A stretch of 64,000 nt of DNA from RGIG1927 sp045546275 (GTDB lineage: Bacteria; Bacillota; Clostridia; UMGS1883). The DNA lies in NCBI GenBank assembly GCA_045546275.1, contig JAZQCM010000001.1, positions 62,001 to 126,000 on the forward strand. Direction: 5' to 3'. Within the stretch, counting starts at the first letter, position 1. Every line of letters begins with the position of its first letter. The position numbers and the translations under genes were made by a program. Shown one piece after another: positions 9,716-18,283 of this stretch. A model generated the notes under the pieces. That model made no database searches. It was not told the DNA's origin and worked only from the letters and a program-made list of their open reading frames with translations.

Positions 9716-10825
9716 TCAGTTTGTTCTGTCAAATCCCATAAGAAGCATTACAGCTTCAGCAAAATAAAAATCGCCGTAAATTATGGGTAGTTGTCCTTTT
9801 GTACCATGATAGCTTTCGCTACCCATCTGAACTATTGAGTCTTCGTTGTCAGACCAGTCGCAAAAACGCTCATCGGTTTCTTTTATAATTTTAACGGCTG
9901 TATCACGATATAATCTTCCTTCGTTTTCCGGAAGATAATTTGCAATTGTAATCATACCACAGGCGGCAATAACACCTGCAGTGGTGTCATAAATCACAGG
10001 CTCTTTAGGTGCACGGAAATCACTTACGGGTACATATTCATTTTCCAAAGCTGCAATAAAATAATTGGCACATTTTTTTGCAGCATCAAGATATTTAACA
10101 TTCTTTGTGTGCATATAGCTTTGTGCAAAGCCATATATTGCCCATGCCTGACCACGTGACCAACACGAGCCTTCGCCATAGCCCTGACCGCCAAGAGTTT
10201 CAATAAGTTCACCTGTTTTTGTATCGTGAATGCAAATGTGATTAACACTTCCGTCAGGACGAATGTGGTCACGAAGTGTTATATCGGCATGAGCTATGGC
10301 AATTTCTCTGTAGTTTGAAACCTTTAACTCATCCGATGCCCAGTAGAGGAGAGGAATGTTCATCATGCAGTCAATAATTGTCCAGCCTGTTCGGTCTAAA
10401 TTATCTTCATCGTTCCAGGCACGGATAAAACCGCCGTTTAACATAAAGCGAGCTGCAAGCATGTCTGCCGCAAAAAGTGCACGTGTACGAGCAGCACAGT
10501 CGCCTGTTAAACGATAATCAGCTCCTGAGGACAAATGCCACATAAATCCAACATCATGGTGTAAACCGTCACGGTTTTTAAATGCCTCATCCAAAAGCTT
10601 CTGGGCATTTCGTGCGGTGTTAAGATACAAATCCTTTTTTGTACCGTTGTACATAAGAAGCATTAATCCTGGCCAGAATCCGTTAGTCCACCAGGCAATG
10701 TCAGTTTCTGCCTTGTTGTCATGTACGCCGTTAAAAGTGGTGTAGGGGATTTTATCAAAGCTTTTTACAGCTGTTTTTGAAAGCTTTTCATCAAGCTTTT
10801 CCCAAATTTGTTTTATTGTTTCCAT
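9716..10825 (-). CDS. GH88 unsaturated glucuronyl hydrolase
   Basis: This 369-residue enzyme hydrolyses the 4,5-unsaturated uronic acid left at the non-reducing end of oligosaccharides by polysaccharide lyases. Family landmarks are present: Asp 91 in HHDVGFMWH and Asp 152 in IIDCMMNIPLLYW align with the two essential aspartates of Bacillus UGL (Asp88, Asp149). GSCWSRGQAWAIYG is the family signature around the substrate pocket. There is no signal peptide, so it acts in the cytoplasm. Its start overlaps the end of the upstream AraC gene by 13 bases, suggesting coupled translation. Its presence with a secreted lyase argues that the operon degrades a uronate-containing glycan. GH105 is a related alternative, but the motifs fit GH88 better. 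Confidence 0.9.
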   Translation of the reverse strand: METIKQIWEKLDEKLSKTAVKSFDKIPYTTFNGVHDNKAETDIAWWTNGFWPGLMLLMYNGTKKDLYLNTARNAQKLLDEAFKNRDGLHHDVGFMWHLSSGADYRLTGDCAARTRALFAADMLAARFMLNGGFIRAWNDEDNLDRTGWTIIDCMMNIPLLYWASDELKVSNYREIAIAHADITLRDHIRPDGSVNHICIHDTKTGELIETLGGQGYGEGSCWSRGQAWAIYGFAQSYMHTKNVKYLDAAKKCANYFIAALENEYVPVSDFRAPKEPVIYDTTAGVIAACGMITIANYLPENEGRLYRDTAVKIIKETDERFCDWSDNEDSIVQMGSESYHGTKGQLPIIYGDFYFAEAVMLLMGFDRTN

Positions 10826-11628
10826 AGATCATTCTCCTTTTGCTTTCTGTACGCTGACGGAGATTGCCCCGCATAGCGTGTAAATGCCTTTGTAAATTTT
10901 GATTGTGTGTCATAGCCTACTATGCTTGCTATTTCACCAATGGAAAAGCGGCTTCTCTTTAAAAGCTCAAATGCCATTTCCATGTGCTGGTTAAGAATGT
11001 ATTTTTTGGGTGATATACCGATTTTTTCGGTGAAAATATTGCAAAAATAATTACGCGAAATATTCAAGTGACGACACACATCGACTACAGTGGTGTGTTT
11101 GCCGATGTTCTCATTGATATATGAAATTGCCTTTTCAATATACATGTCGGTATGATTAATATCAGAAACGGTATCTTCCGTAATTGTGTCGGCAAAAGCC
11201 CAGAATTTGCTCATAAGAAGACAGTTTGTCATTTCGCCTGTATTAACTAAATCCCACATTGCTTTTCCGGTTTTTCCGCTTTCGTCATTTAAAATTGGTG
11301 TTTTGGGCGAAAGGGAAGATGCGCTAATCAGATTTTTTGAACCTTTTCCGAAAAATTCAACCCATGTGTATTCAAAAGGCTCATCATTGTCTGCAATGTA
11401 GTTTGCAATCTGTCCCGGAAAGATTATAAAGCCTTGATTTTTATTAACCTTGAAGGTGGACCCGTCAACATTCAGAACACCTTTACCTGAATGAACATAA
11501 TGAAAGAGGAAGTTAGGCCATATGTGAGGCTTTTCGGAAAAAAGCGGTGCACATTTTCTGTAACCATATTGAACAACGTTAAAGTCAAGATTGTTTTTTG
11601 TATATACACGAAAATTTTTATGACTCAT
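10813..11628 (-). CDS. AraC-family transcriptional regulator embedded in the lyase/GH88 operon
   Basis: This 271-residue protein has an N-terminal AraC-type ligand-binding domain (HIWPNFLFHYVHSGKGVL, then FIIFPGQ). Its complete C-terminal double HTH reads TTVVDVCRHLNISRNYFCNIF, then IGEIASIVGYDTQSKFTKAF and SPSAYRKQ. AGGAGC lies nine bases before the ATG. The gene starts 13 bases after the lyase gene and overlaps GH88 by 13 bases, so regulator and enzymes share one transcript. This allows positive autoregulation once the inducer, plausibly a lyase product, is present. The ligand is inference. Confidence 0.9.
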   Translation of the reverse strand: MSHKNFRVYTKNNLDFNVVQYGYRKCAPLFSEKPHIWPNFLFHYVHSGKGVLNVDGSTFKVNKNQGFIIFPGQIANYIADNDEPFEYTWVEFFGKGSKNLISASSLSPKTPILNDESGKTGKAMWDLVNTGEMTNCLLMSKFWAFADTITEDTVSDINHTDMYIEKAISYINENIGKHTTVVDVCRHLNISRNYFCNIFTEKIGISPKKYILNQHMEMAFELLKRSRFSIGEIASIVGYDTQSKFTKAFTRYAGQSPSAYRKQKENDLWKQ

Positions 11629-11641
11629 AAAAATGCTCCTG

Positions 11642-13651
11642 TCATTTAATTATTTCAGCGGTTTTGGTATTTTCACGCCATGTTACAGTTGCACCTAAGC
11701 CCTCGGCAATAAAGCGAACGGGAACTAAAATCCTATTGTTTATAACTGTTGGGTTTGCGTCTAAGGTAAAGCTTTCACCGTTAATTTCGGCAATAGAAGT
11801 ATTAAGGGTAACCTTTACGCTTGTGCCGTTAAGGTTACATGTTGCAGTTTTTGTAGCATCTTCCCAAACTACTTCTGCGCCCATTTTTTCAAACACCTGA
11901 CGAAGGGGAACAAGCATCCTGCCATTTACTATAACAGGATCAACATCGCCAATAGTTCTTATGCCGTTAACAGTTACGTATAATTTGCCCTCGTTCTTAT
12001 CGGCGGGAGGTACAATGTCTTTCTTTTCAACAAGCTCTAAGCCAAACTGCTGATTGTGCGTTTCAAGATATCTGTACTGAATAAGTCCTTCGCCATCATT
12101 TTTTGAAGCATCGAGAACGTCCAATGCTTTTGATGAATGAAGAGCTGTTATTCTGTAAAAGCCATCTCCTGTTGCAATAAATGCAAATTTCTGGCTATTT
12201 TCGCCTGTATAATCGCCCGAAATAAGCTTTGCCAGGGGGTCGTGCGAAGAATTTTCAATGCCTAATGCTTTGCTCGTTATGGTATTTGTAATGGTATAAA
12301 CACCACCGCCTAAATGAGCAAGCTCCCATTCGTTGTTGCCGCCATAGGCAAATTGTGCAACCTCTCCGTCCTTTTCGGCAATATATTTTCCGCTGTGACG
12401 AGGCTTAATTCTGTAAATGCCCTCTTCGATTGGGGGAGTGGTAACAGGCATTGTGTCAACTGTTTTGCCTGTTGAGTAAAGCAGTGTGCCAAAGCCTGTC
12501 TGGTCAAAGGTGGATGCATGACCTCCCGGACCGTGTTCAACTCCCATAATCTCAATACGTTTCTTAACATTGGGCATTTCATAGCCTAAACGATTGTGAT
12601 AGTGATTATAAATCATGTTCCAGATTGGACGCATTTCGCCTCTGCCTGCATTTGAAACAGCGCTATGTGAGGAATAAATGCCTTTGCCACCGGTGCCCCA
12701 CTCATACAATTCAAAGGGCATTTCAACTCCGTTGTTGTAGCCTGCAACATATTCTGCCGCATACATAAAACGATTGAGGCCATAGCCGTATAAATCGTCC
12801 CCCTGATTCCATGCCATTTCGCAAACAGATGCCATAAGGCCAATACCTAAATTGCAGTGGCCCTGGTCTCTGCCGGATTCCTGCCACTGAGCAAGAGAAC
12901 CTTCGTAAAGGTGGGGAATAGCATTGAAAATTGAACCATTGCCTCTACCATTTTTGAAGTAATTTATACCTGTTTGGTAAATGTCTTCTCTGTCGCAGAA
13001 AATGCCAATGGCAACGGTGGCTGCCATATTTGCCAGGTCCCAGTTTGCCCAGTAGTTTGTTATGTACGCATCGTTGTGGTCACGACCAAATTCGTTCGAA
13101 ATAAGAAAACGTTCGCAAAGAGGCTTATAGAATACATTTATGAGTACATCCTGCATTGCTTTTACGTTAAAATCGGGATAGTCGCGCATTAATTCTGCGG
13201 CATTTGCCAACTGATAGCCGTAAATACCTGCAGCAAGGTAACGGTCAGCATTGCCTGTAACCGTTTTTAAAGTAGATGACCAGGAATTTAAAATTTCGCA
13301 GGCTTTTTTGCCGCATTCTTCATTTCCTTCAATTTTCCAGCGGAGCGCATTCTGATATGCTTTTGCCAAGTCTTCATAAAGCTGAGCATAGTTACTGCCA
13401 TTGCCGCCACGCACAATGGTTTCAGTTGCACGGCTTGTCACGTTTGGCTGAGCATATTTACTTGTTTTAAGTGCTTCAAGACCAAGAAGAACAGTTTCGT
13501 AGCCATTTCCTATGGCAGTTTTAATATTATCAATGTCGGTTTGAGTGTGAAGAGCACCCGGATGAACAAATTGCCTTTCCTCAGCATGAACAAAGCTTAT
13601 GCAAGAGAAAAGGATTGCAAAACATAAAAAAATCGAAATACACTTTTTCAT
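11642..13651 (-). CDS. Secreted alginate-lyase-family polysaccharide lyase with ricin-type lectin and stalk domain
   Basis: This 669-residue protein begins with a signal peptide (about residues 1-24, ending VHAEE). Residues 35-380 form an alginate-lyase-type helical domain (PF05426 superfamily), including NYWANWDLANMA and QESGRDQGHCNLG, the Asn/Trp and Gln/His motifs typical of that fold. Residues about 405-535 are a ricin-type beta-trefoil with repeated QF/KF motifs. Residues about 550-669 are a copper-amine-oxidase N-terminal-like stalk domain (VPLRQVFEKMGAEVVW, VPVRFIAEGLGATVTW), commonly used by Clostridia for surface display. The start is the ATG at 13651, which has AGGGGG upstream; an in-frame start 13 codons earlier lacks a signal-like N-terminus. 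It is first in the operon. The substrate is probably a uronate polymer, but alginate itself is not proven. Confidence 0.82.
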   Translation of the reverse strand: MKKCISIFLCFAILFSCISFVHAEERQFVHPGALHTQTDIDNIKTAIGNGYETVLLGLEALKTSKYAQPNVTSRATETIVRGGNGSNYAQLYEDLAKAYQNALRWKIEGNEECGKKACEILNSWSSTLKTVTGNADRYLAAGIYGYQLANAAELMRDYPDFNVKAMQDVLINVFYKPLCERFLISNEFGRDHNDAYITNYWANWDLANMAATVAIGIFCDREDIYQTGINYFKNGRGNGSIFNAIPHLYEGSLAQWQESGRDQGHCNLGIGLMASVCEMAWNQGDDLYGYGLNRFMYAAEYVAGYNNGVEMPFELYEWGTGGKGIYSSHSAVSNAGRGEMRPIWNMIYNHYHNRLGYEMPNVKKRIEIMGVEHGPGGHASTFDQTGFGTLLYSTGKTVDTMPVTTPPIEEGIYRIKPRHSGKYIAEKDGEVAQFAYGGNNEWELAHLGGGVYTITNTITSKALGIENSSHDPLAKLISGDYTGENSQKFAFIATGDGFYRITALHSSKALDVLDASKNDGEGLIQYRYLETHNQQFGLELVEKKDIVPPADKNEGKLYVTVNGIRTIGDVDPVIVNGRMLVPLRQVFEKMGAEVVWEDATKTATCNLNGTSVKVTLNTSIAEINGESFTLDANPTVINNRILVPVRFIAEGLGATVTWRENTKTAEIIK

Positions 13652-13771
13652 AATAATCCCCCTTTTTGGTTTCTGATTTGATTGTACCACAAATACGGCA
13701 AAATGGAATAGGGAAAATCAGACAAAAATCATTAATAATGTCCCGAAATGTAATGTGCGTGTTAAAAACAC

Positions 13772-13800
13772 TTGATATTAATACCATTGAAAGTTACAAT
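13772..13800 (+). promoter_or_regulatory. SigA-type promoter for GH43 gene
   Basis: TTGATA (13772-13777), a 17-base spacer and TACAAT (13795-13800) lie about 45 bases upstream of the GH43 start, in the divergent gap between the lyase operon and GH43. Confidence 0.6.
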
Positions 13801-13845
13801 AATTATAAATAAACAATTTGCCGTTCTGCACACAAGGAGGAAATT

Positions 13846-15348
13846 ATGATTACTAATCCTGTTATACGAGGTTTTAACCCCGATCCGTCAATAATACGAA
13901 TAGGTAACAGCTATTATATTGCCACATCAACCTTTGAGTGGTGGCCCGGGATAAACATTTACCACTCTTATGACTTAGTAAACTGGAGCCTTCATTCAAG
14001 ACCCTTGAACAAAAAGTCCCTTCTGGATTTAACAGGAGTCCCTGATGGTGGTGGCATATGGGCACCGTGCTTAAGCTACGACGGAAATAATGTTTATCTT
14101 GTTTATACTGTTGTAAAAGAACGTGGCGCTATGATGCAAACTGATAACTACCTTATTGAAACTAATGATATTAACGGAGAATGGTCTGAAAGGGTTTATC
14201 TCAATTCCATCGGCTTTGACCCGTCGTTTTTTCACGATGATGACGGCAAGAAATATCTTTTGAGTCTTGAAAATCATTATGAAAAAGATAAAAGATTTAA
14301 TGGATTGTATATTGAAGAATATGATTGCAATTTAAAAAAGCTTGTAGGAGGAAGGCGACTTTTATACAAGGAGCCAAACGGTGAGCTTGTGGAAGGTGCG
14401 CATATTTATAAAAAGGACGGGTACTATTATCTTTTAAAGGCACAAGGTGGCACGGGTGTGCGCCATAGTGCCCAGATGGCACGAAGTAAAAGTCTTTTTG
14501 GAAAGTGGGAGGAGGATAGTGAAATACTTCTTCATGCAAGAGATGATATAAGCCTTCCTTTGCAAAAGGCAGGCCATGCAGATGTTGTAGATACCCCTGA
14601 TGGCGATTTGTACATGGTGCACCTTGCCTCGCGTTCGTTAAATAACATTATGGGAAGAGAAACCTGCATACAAAGGGTGAAATGGGTTGACGGATGGCTC
14701 AGGCTGGAGCAAGGTGGACAAAATCCCTACGTGCACGTTGAATGCAAAGGTGAAAAGGTAGTTGCAACTAAAACGCACTATGAATTTGAAAGCATTCACA
14801 GCTTGAAGGATTTTCAGTTTCTTCGTGATGATATTACCGAAAAGCTTTCTTTTAAAAACCATTCAATTAAGCTCAAAGGCGGTAGCGGTCTTAACAGCAA
14901 ATTTAATCAGACACTTCTTGCAAGGCGTGTTGACGAGTTAAACGTAAAGGTTGAAACCAAGCTTACCTTTTCACCGCAAAATGACAGGCAAATGGCAGGG
15001 CTGGTATTTATATACGACACAAATCATTGGCATTATCTGTACATGACAAAAAAGAACGCAAACATGGTAAAGCTTTTAAGCTGCGACAAGGGAAAGCTGA
15101 CTTATTATGAAAATGAGGCAGAGGTTGAAAACACAGCTGTTTTAAAGGCAGAGGTCAAAAATAATCTTATTGACTTTTTTGTAAACGATGAAAAAGTCTT
15201 TGAAAATATTAGTGCAGAAATTTTGTCCGATGAGCATATCTTTCTTGGTTTTACAGGTGCCATGGTGGGTATTAACTGTATTGACTGTGAAAAAAGGGAA
15301 GAATGGGCAAGCTTTGAATACTTTGACTATGAAAGGCTTTCTTATTAG
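13846..15348 (+). CDS. GH43 family beta-xylosidase/alpha-L-arabinofuranosidase
   Basis: This 500-residue enzyme has an N-terminal five-bladed propeller (1-310) and a C-terminal concanavalin-like beta-sandwich (about 320-500, GH43_C2 type). Catalytic residues are visible: base Asp 13 in NPDPSI, pKa-modulating Asp 125 in GFDPSFFHDDDG, and acid Glu 183 in LVEGAHIYKK. The STFEWWPGI stretch is typical of the XynB-like subfamilies. There is no signal peptide, so it is probably cytoplasmic. AAGGAGG precedes the ATG. It is divergent from the lyase operon and forms a short operon with the acetyltransferase 13 bases downstream. Xylosidase is the commonest activity of this subgroup; the exact linkage is inferred. 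Confidence 0.9.
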   Translation: MITNPVIRGFNPDPSIIRIGNSYYIATSTFEWWPGINIYHSYDLVNWSLHSRPLNKKSLLDLTGVPDGGGIWAPCLSYDGNNVYLVYTVVKERGAMMQTDNYLIETNDINGEWSERVYLNSIGFDPSFFHDDDGKKYLLSLENHYEKDKRFNGLYIEEYDCNLKKLVGGRRLLYKEPNGELVEGAHIYKKDGYYYLLKAQGGTGVRHSAQMARSKSLFGKWEEDSEILLHARDDISLPLQKAGHADVVDTPDGDLYMVHLASRSLNNIMGRETCIQRVKWVDGWLRLEQGGQNPYVHVECKGEKVVATKTHYEFESIHSLKDFQFLRDDITEKLSFKNHSIKLKGGSGLNSKFNQTLLARRVDELNVKVETKLTFSPQNDRQMAGLVFIYDTNHWHYLYMTKKNANMVKLLSCDKGKLTYYENEAEVENTAVLKAEVKNNLIDFFVNDEKVFENISAEILSDEHIFLGFTGAMVGINCIDCEKREEWASFEYFDYERLSY

Positions 15349-15361
15349 AAGGAGGATTAAA

Positions 15362-15913
15362 ATGCTATCTTTCAGAAAAGCAACAAAAAACGACATAGAA
15401 AAAATTGCAACTATTTACTCCGATATACATACTTTAGAAGAAAAAGGACTTTCCACAACAGGGTGGATAAGAAATGTTTATCCCACAATTGAAACAGCCC
15501 AAAAGGCACTTGAAAGAGGGGATATGTTCGTATCAGAATTTGATGGTGAAATTACAGGTGCCGCCATTATAAACCAGATACAGGTTGATGATTATAAAAA
15601 AGCACAATGGCAATATGAGGCAAATAATGAAGAGATTATGGTTTTACACACGTTAGTTATTTCGCCAATGGCTTTCAAGAAAGGATTCGGCAAGGAATTT
15701 GTAAAATTTTACGAGCAGTATGCATTGCAAAATGATTGTAAGTTTTTAAGAATGGATACAAATGCGAGGAATGTAAAAGCAAGAGCAATGTATGAGAAGC
15801 TTGGATATACCGAAATCGGAATAGTTGACTCTGTCTTCAACGGCATTGAAGGAGTGAAGCTTGTATTACTTGAAAAAAGCTGTGAAAGTACATGCTTTGG
15901 TAAAAAGTACTGA
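15362..15913 (+). CDS. GNAT-family N-acetyltransferase
   Basis: This 183-residue protein starts LSFRKATKNDIEKIATIY, a classical GNAT beginning. Its acetyl-CoA-binding region is around VLHTLVISPMAFKKGFGKEF (about 98-117), followed by FLRMDTNARNVKARAMYEKLGY, the usual GNAT motif B. AGAAGGAGG precedes the ATG. It is co-transcribed with GH43, but nothing in the sequence ties it to glycan breakdown. Its acceptor is unknown. Confidence 0.85.
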   Translation: MLSFRKATKNDIEKIATIYSDIHTLEEKGLSTTGWIRNVYPTIETAQKALERGDMFVSEFDGEITGAAIINQIQVDDYKKAQWQYEANNEEIMVLHTLVISPMAFKKGFGKEFVKFYEQYALQNDCKFLRMDTNARNVKARAMYEKLGYTEIGIVDSVFNGIEGVKLVLLEKSCESTCFGKKY

Positions 15914-15952
15914 AAAAAATATAAAAAATACAAGTAAATTTAGATAAATTAG

Positions 15953-15981
15953 TTGATTATTTGCATTAGTTGTGTTATAAT
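15953..15981 (+). promoter_or_regulatory. SigA-type promoter for livJ operon
   Basis: TTGATT (15953-15958), a 17-base spacer and TATAAT (15976-15981). A perfect nine-base-pair stem-loop (AGAATTTGC / GCAAATTCT, 15995-16018) lies near the predicted 5' end and could protect the mRNA. Confidence 0.7.
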
Positions 15982-16060
15982 ACCAACAATCTTAAGAATT
16001 TGCGGTGGTGCAAATTCTAAAAATTCAATGTTCTCAGAACAAGAAAGAAAGGGAAAAAAG

Positions 16061-17248
16061 ATGAAAAAATTATTGGCATTGGTACTTGCACTTCTTATGA
16101 TTGGTGCAACAATGGCAGGTTGTACACCTGCTGAAAACACAGGCGACACAGAAGGTGCTGAAAACGTTATCAAAATCGGCGTTTTTGAACCTCTTACAGG
16201 TGACTCCGCTTCCGGCGGTAAGAAAGAACTTCTTGGTGTTCAGTACGCAAATGCTGAAACTCCCACAGTTACTCTCGGTGATGTTGAGTACAAGATTGAA
16301 GTTGTTTATTCCGACAACGGTTCAACAACAGACAAGGCTCCCTCTGCGGCAGCTACTTTAGTTGACAAGGACGTTTCTATTGTTCTTGGTTCTTATGGTT
16401 CAGGCGTTTCTATGGCTGCAAGTGATACTTTCGATCAGGCAGGTCTTGCTGCAATGGGTATCACATGTACAAACCCCAATGTTACAAAGGGTAACGAACA
16501 CTACTACAGAATTTGTTTCTTAGATCCTTTCCAGGGTACAGTTCTTGCAAACTTTGCTATGGAAAAGTGCGGTGCTAAGAAAGCATATCTCTTAGGCGAA
16601 CTTGGTAACGAGTATGACCAGGGTCTCCTTACATTCTTCGAACAGGTATTCACAGCAGCAGGCGGCGAAGTTATCAAGGCTGACTTCCCCACAAATACAG
16701 CTGACTTCACACAGTACCTCAACACTGCAAAAGCAGAAGGCTGTGATGTAATCTTTACACCTGTTTCCATTGCATATGCAACTCAGATCGTTTCTCAGGC
16801 TGCAAGACTTGCAATCAATCTTCCTATCCTTGGCTCCGACACACTTGACGACAACAAGGTTCTCGAAGCTGCAAAGGGTACAGATACTGAACTTTATGTT
16901 TCCACATTCTACCAGGAAGGTGGTTCTCCTGAGTTTGACGAAGGTATTAAGAACTACATCAACACAAATGCTGATGCAAAGACTGCAAACGGTGGCGACG
17001 ACACTATTTCTGCTGTAACAGCAATGGGTTACGATGCTTACTACGTAGCACTTGAAGCTATCAAGGCTGCAGGTTCCGGTGACAAGGCTTTAGTTAAGGC
17101 TGCTCTTCCCAATGTTACATACACAGGTGTATCCGGTGAAATCGCGTTTGATGAAATCGGTGATGCTATCCGTGACACAGCTTACATTAAGACTGTTGAT
17201 ACAGAAAATGGTACATGGTTACTTGAAACAGTTCAGAAGGCTCAGTAA
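16061..17248 (+). CDS. livJ: Branched-chain amino acid-type ABC transporter substrate-binding lipoprotein
   Basis: This 395-residue protein has a lipoprotein signal peptide with lipobox MAGC (Cys near residue 20), followed by a Leu/Ile/Val-type periplasmic-binding fold. The family start KIGVFEPLTGDSASGGK aligns with the ligand loop, and GYDAYYVALEAI is characteristic near the C-terminus. It should be anchored on the outer face of the membrane and deliver ligand to the LivH/LivM channel. The start has a purine-rich GAAAGGG upstream. It is first of five liv genes. The real ligand could be a branched-chain amino acid or another amide or amino acid. Confidence 0.88.
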   Translation: MKKLLALVLALLMIGATMAGCTPAENTGDTEGAENVIKIGVFEPLTGDSASGGKKELLGVQYANAETPTVTLGDVEYKIEVVYSDNGSTTDKAPSAAATLVDKDVSIVLGSYGSGVSMAASDTFDQAGLAAMGITCTNPNVTKGNEHYYRICFLDPFQGTVLANFAMEKCGAKKAYLLGELGNEYDQGLLTFFEQVFTAAGGEVIKADFPTNTADFTQYLNTAKAEGCDVIFTPVSIAYATQIVSQAARLAINLPILGSDTLDDNKVLEAAKGTDTELYVSTFYQEGGSPEFDEGIKNYINTNADAKTANGGDDTISAVTAMGYDAYYVALEAIKAAGSGDKALVKAALPNVTYTGVSGEIAFDEIGDAIRDTAYIKTVDTENGTWLLETVQKAQ

Positions 17249-17269
17249 TTTAATTTGAATTTTAATTGT

Positions 17270-17298
17270 ACGCTTGGCGGGATTTTCCTGCCAAGCGT
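17270..17298 (+). terminator. Terminator-like hairpin between livJ and livH
   Basis: An ACGCTTGGCGG / CTGCCAAGCGT stem with one G-T wobble and a seven-base loop, followed by a T-rich stretch. It lies inside the operon and probably causes partial termination or protects the binding-protein mRNA 3' end. Confidence 0.65.
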
Positions 17299-17311
17299 AT
17301 ATGTGATTTTT

Positions 17312-17361
17312 CTTTGCTGCCTCTCAAGAAGCGGATTGCCGCTTTTTAAGAGACAGCAAAG
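17312..17361 (+). terminator. Second long hairpin between livJ and livH
   Basis: CTTTGCTG (17312-17319) pairs with CAGCAAAG (17354-17361). Inner pairing of AAGCGG with CCGCTT surrounds an ATTG loop. It stands directly ahead of the livH ribosome site, so the liv leader has two consecutive stem-loops. Confidence 0.5.
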
Positions 17362-17391
17362 AGTTTTGCTTTTGAAAGGGAGGTAATATAA

Positions 17392-18267
17392 GTGCAATCA
17401 ATGATAACAACATTGTTGACGGGTATGTCTGTCGGTGGACAGTATGCACTTATTGCTATCGGTTACACTATGGTATACGGCATTTTACGCCTTATCAACT
17501 TTGCTCATGGTGATGTATTCATGGTAGCAGGTATGATGCTTATCTGGTTTTCGGCAATTCTGCCATTATCGGTTGCAATACCTGTGGTAATCATAGCAAC
17601 AATTATTTTGGGATTTTGTATTGAACGAGCAGCATATCTGCCGCTTCGTAAGGCTCCACGTATGAGTGTTATGATATCAGCAATCGGTGTAAGCTATCTT
17701 TTACAGAATGTTATTACATATCTCACAGGTGGACAGCCTATGACATATCCGACAATACCGCTTCTTGCAAAGACTGTGGATGTTTTCGGCACAAAGCAGA
17801 CTATTGCAACGATGATTACTCTTCCCACAGTAATTCTGCTTGTTATTTTGCTTACATTTCTTATTAATCACACAAAAGTGGGCATGGCAATGCGTGCAGT
17901 TTCCAAGGATTTTGAAACAAGCCGACTTATGGGTATCAAAATCAACAATGTTATTTCGGTAACCTTTGTTATTGGCTCTGCTCTTGCAGCAGTTGGTTCT
18001 GTGCTCTACTTTTCAAACTACCCCAAAATTGTTGCTGTTTCAGGTGCACTTCCCGGTTTGAAAGCCTTTGTTGCAGCTGTTTTCGGTGGTATTGGTTCAA
18101 TTCCCGGTGCGGTGATTGGCGCATTCATCATCGGTATATGTGAAAACCTTATTAAGGCAACTCCTTATTCCGTATTCTCCGATGCGTTTACCTTTGCTGT
18201 GTTGGTAGTTGTTCTCATTTTCAGACCTACAGGCATATTCGGCGAAAAGACCGTTGACAAAGTTTAA
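17392..18267 (+). CDS. livH: Branched-chain amino acid-type ABC permease LivH
   Basis: This 291-residue inner-membrane permease has about eight hydrophobic segments. The family signature GYTMVYGILRLINFAHGDVF appears near residues 24-43, and VFGGIGSIPGAVIGAF near the C-terminus. GTG at 17392 is the likely start, eight bases after GGGAGG; the ATG three codons later is too far from it. It pairs with LivM to form the channel. It lies behind the two livJ-livH hairpins, which would lower its expression relative to the binding protein. Confidence 0.9.
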   Translation: MQSMITTLLTGMSVGGQYALIAIGYTMVYGILRLINFAHGDVFMVAGMMLIWFSAILPLSVAIPVVIIATIILGFCIERAAYLPLRKAPRMSVMISAIGVSYLLQNVITYLTGGQPMTYPTIPLLAKTVDVFGTKQTIATMITLPTVILLVILLTFLINHTKVGMAMRAVSKDFETSRLMGIKINNVISVTFVIGSALAAVGSVLYFSNYPKIVAVSGALPGLKAFVAAVFGGIGSIPGAVIGAFIIGICENLIKATPYSVFSDAFTFAVLVVVLIFRPTGIFGEKTVDKV

Positions 18268-18283
18268 TGGGGGTGCTTTTAAT

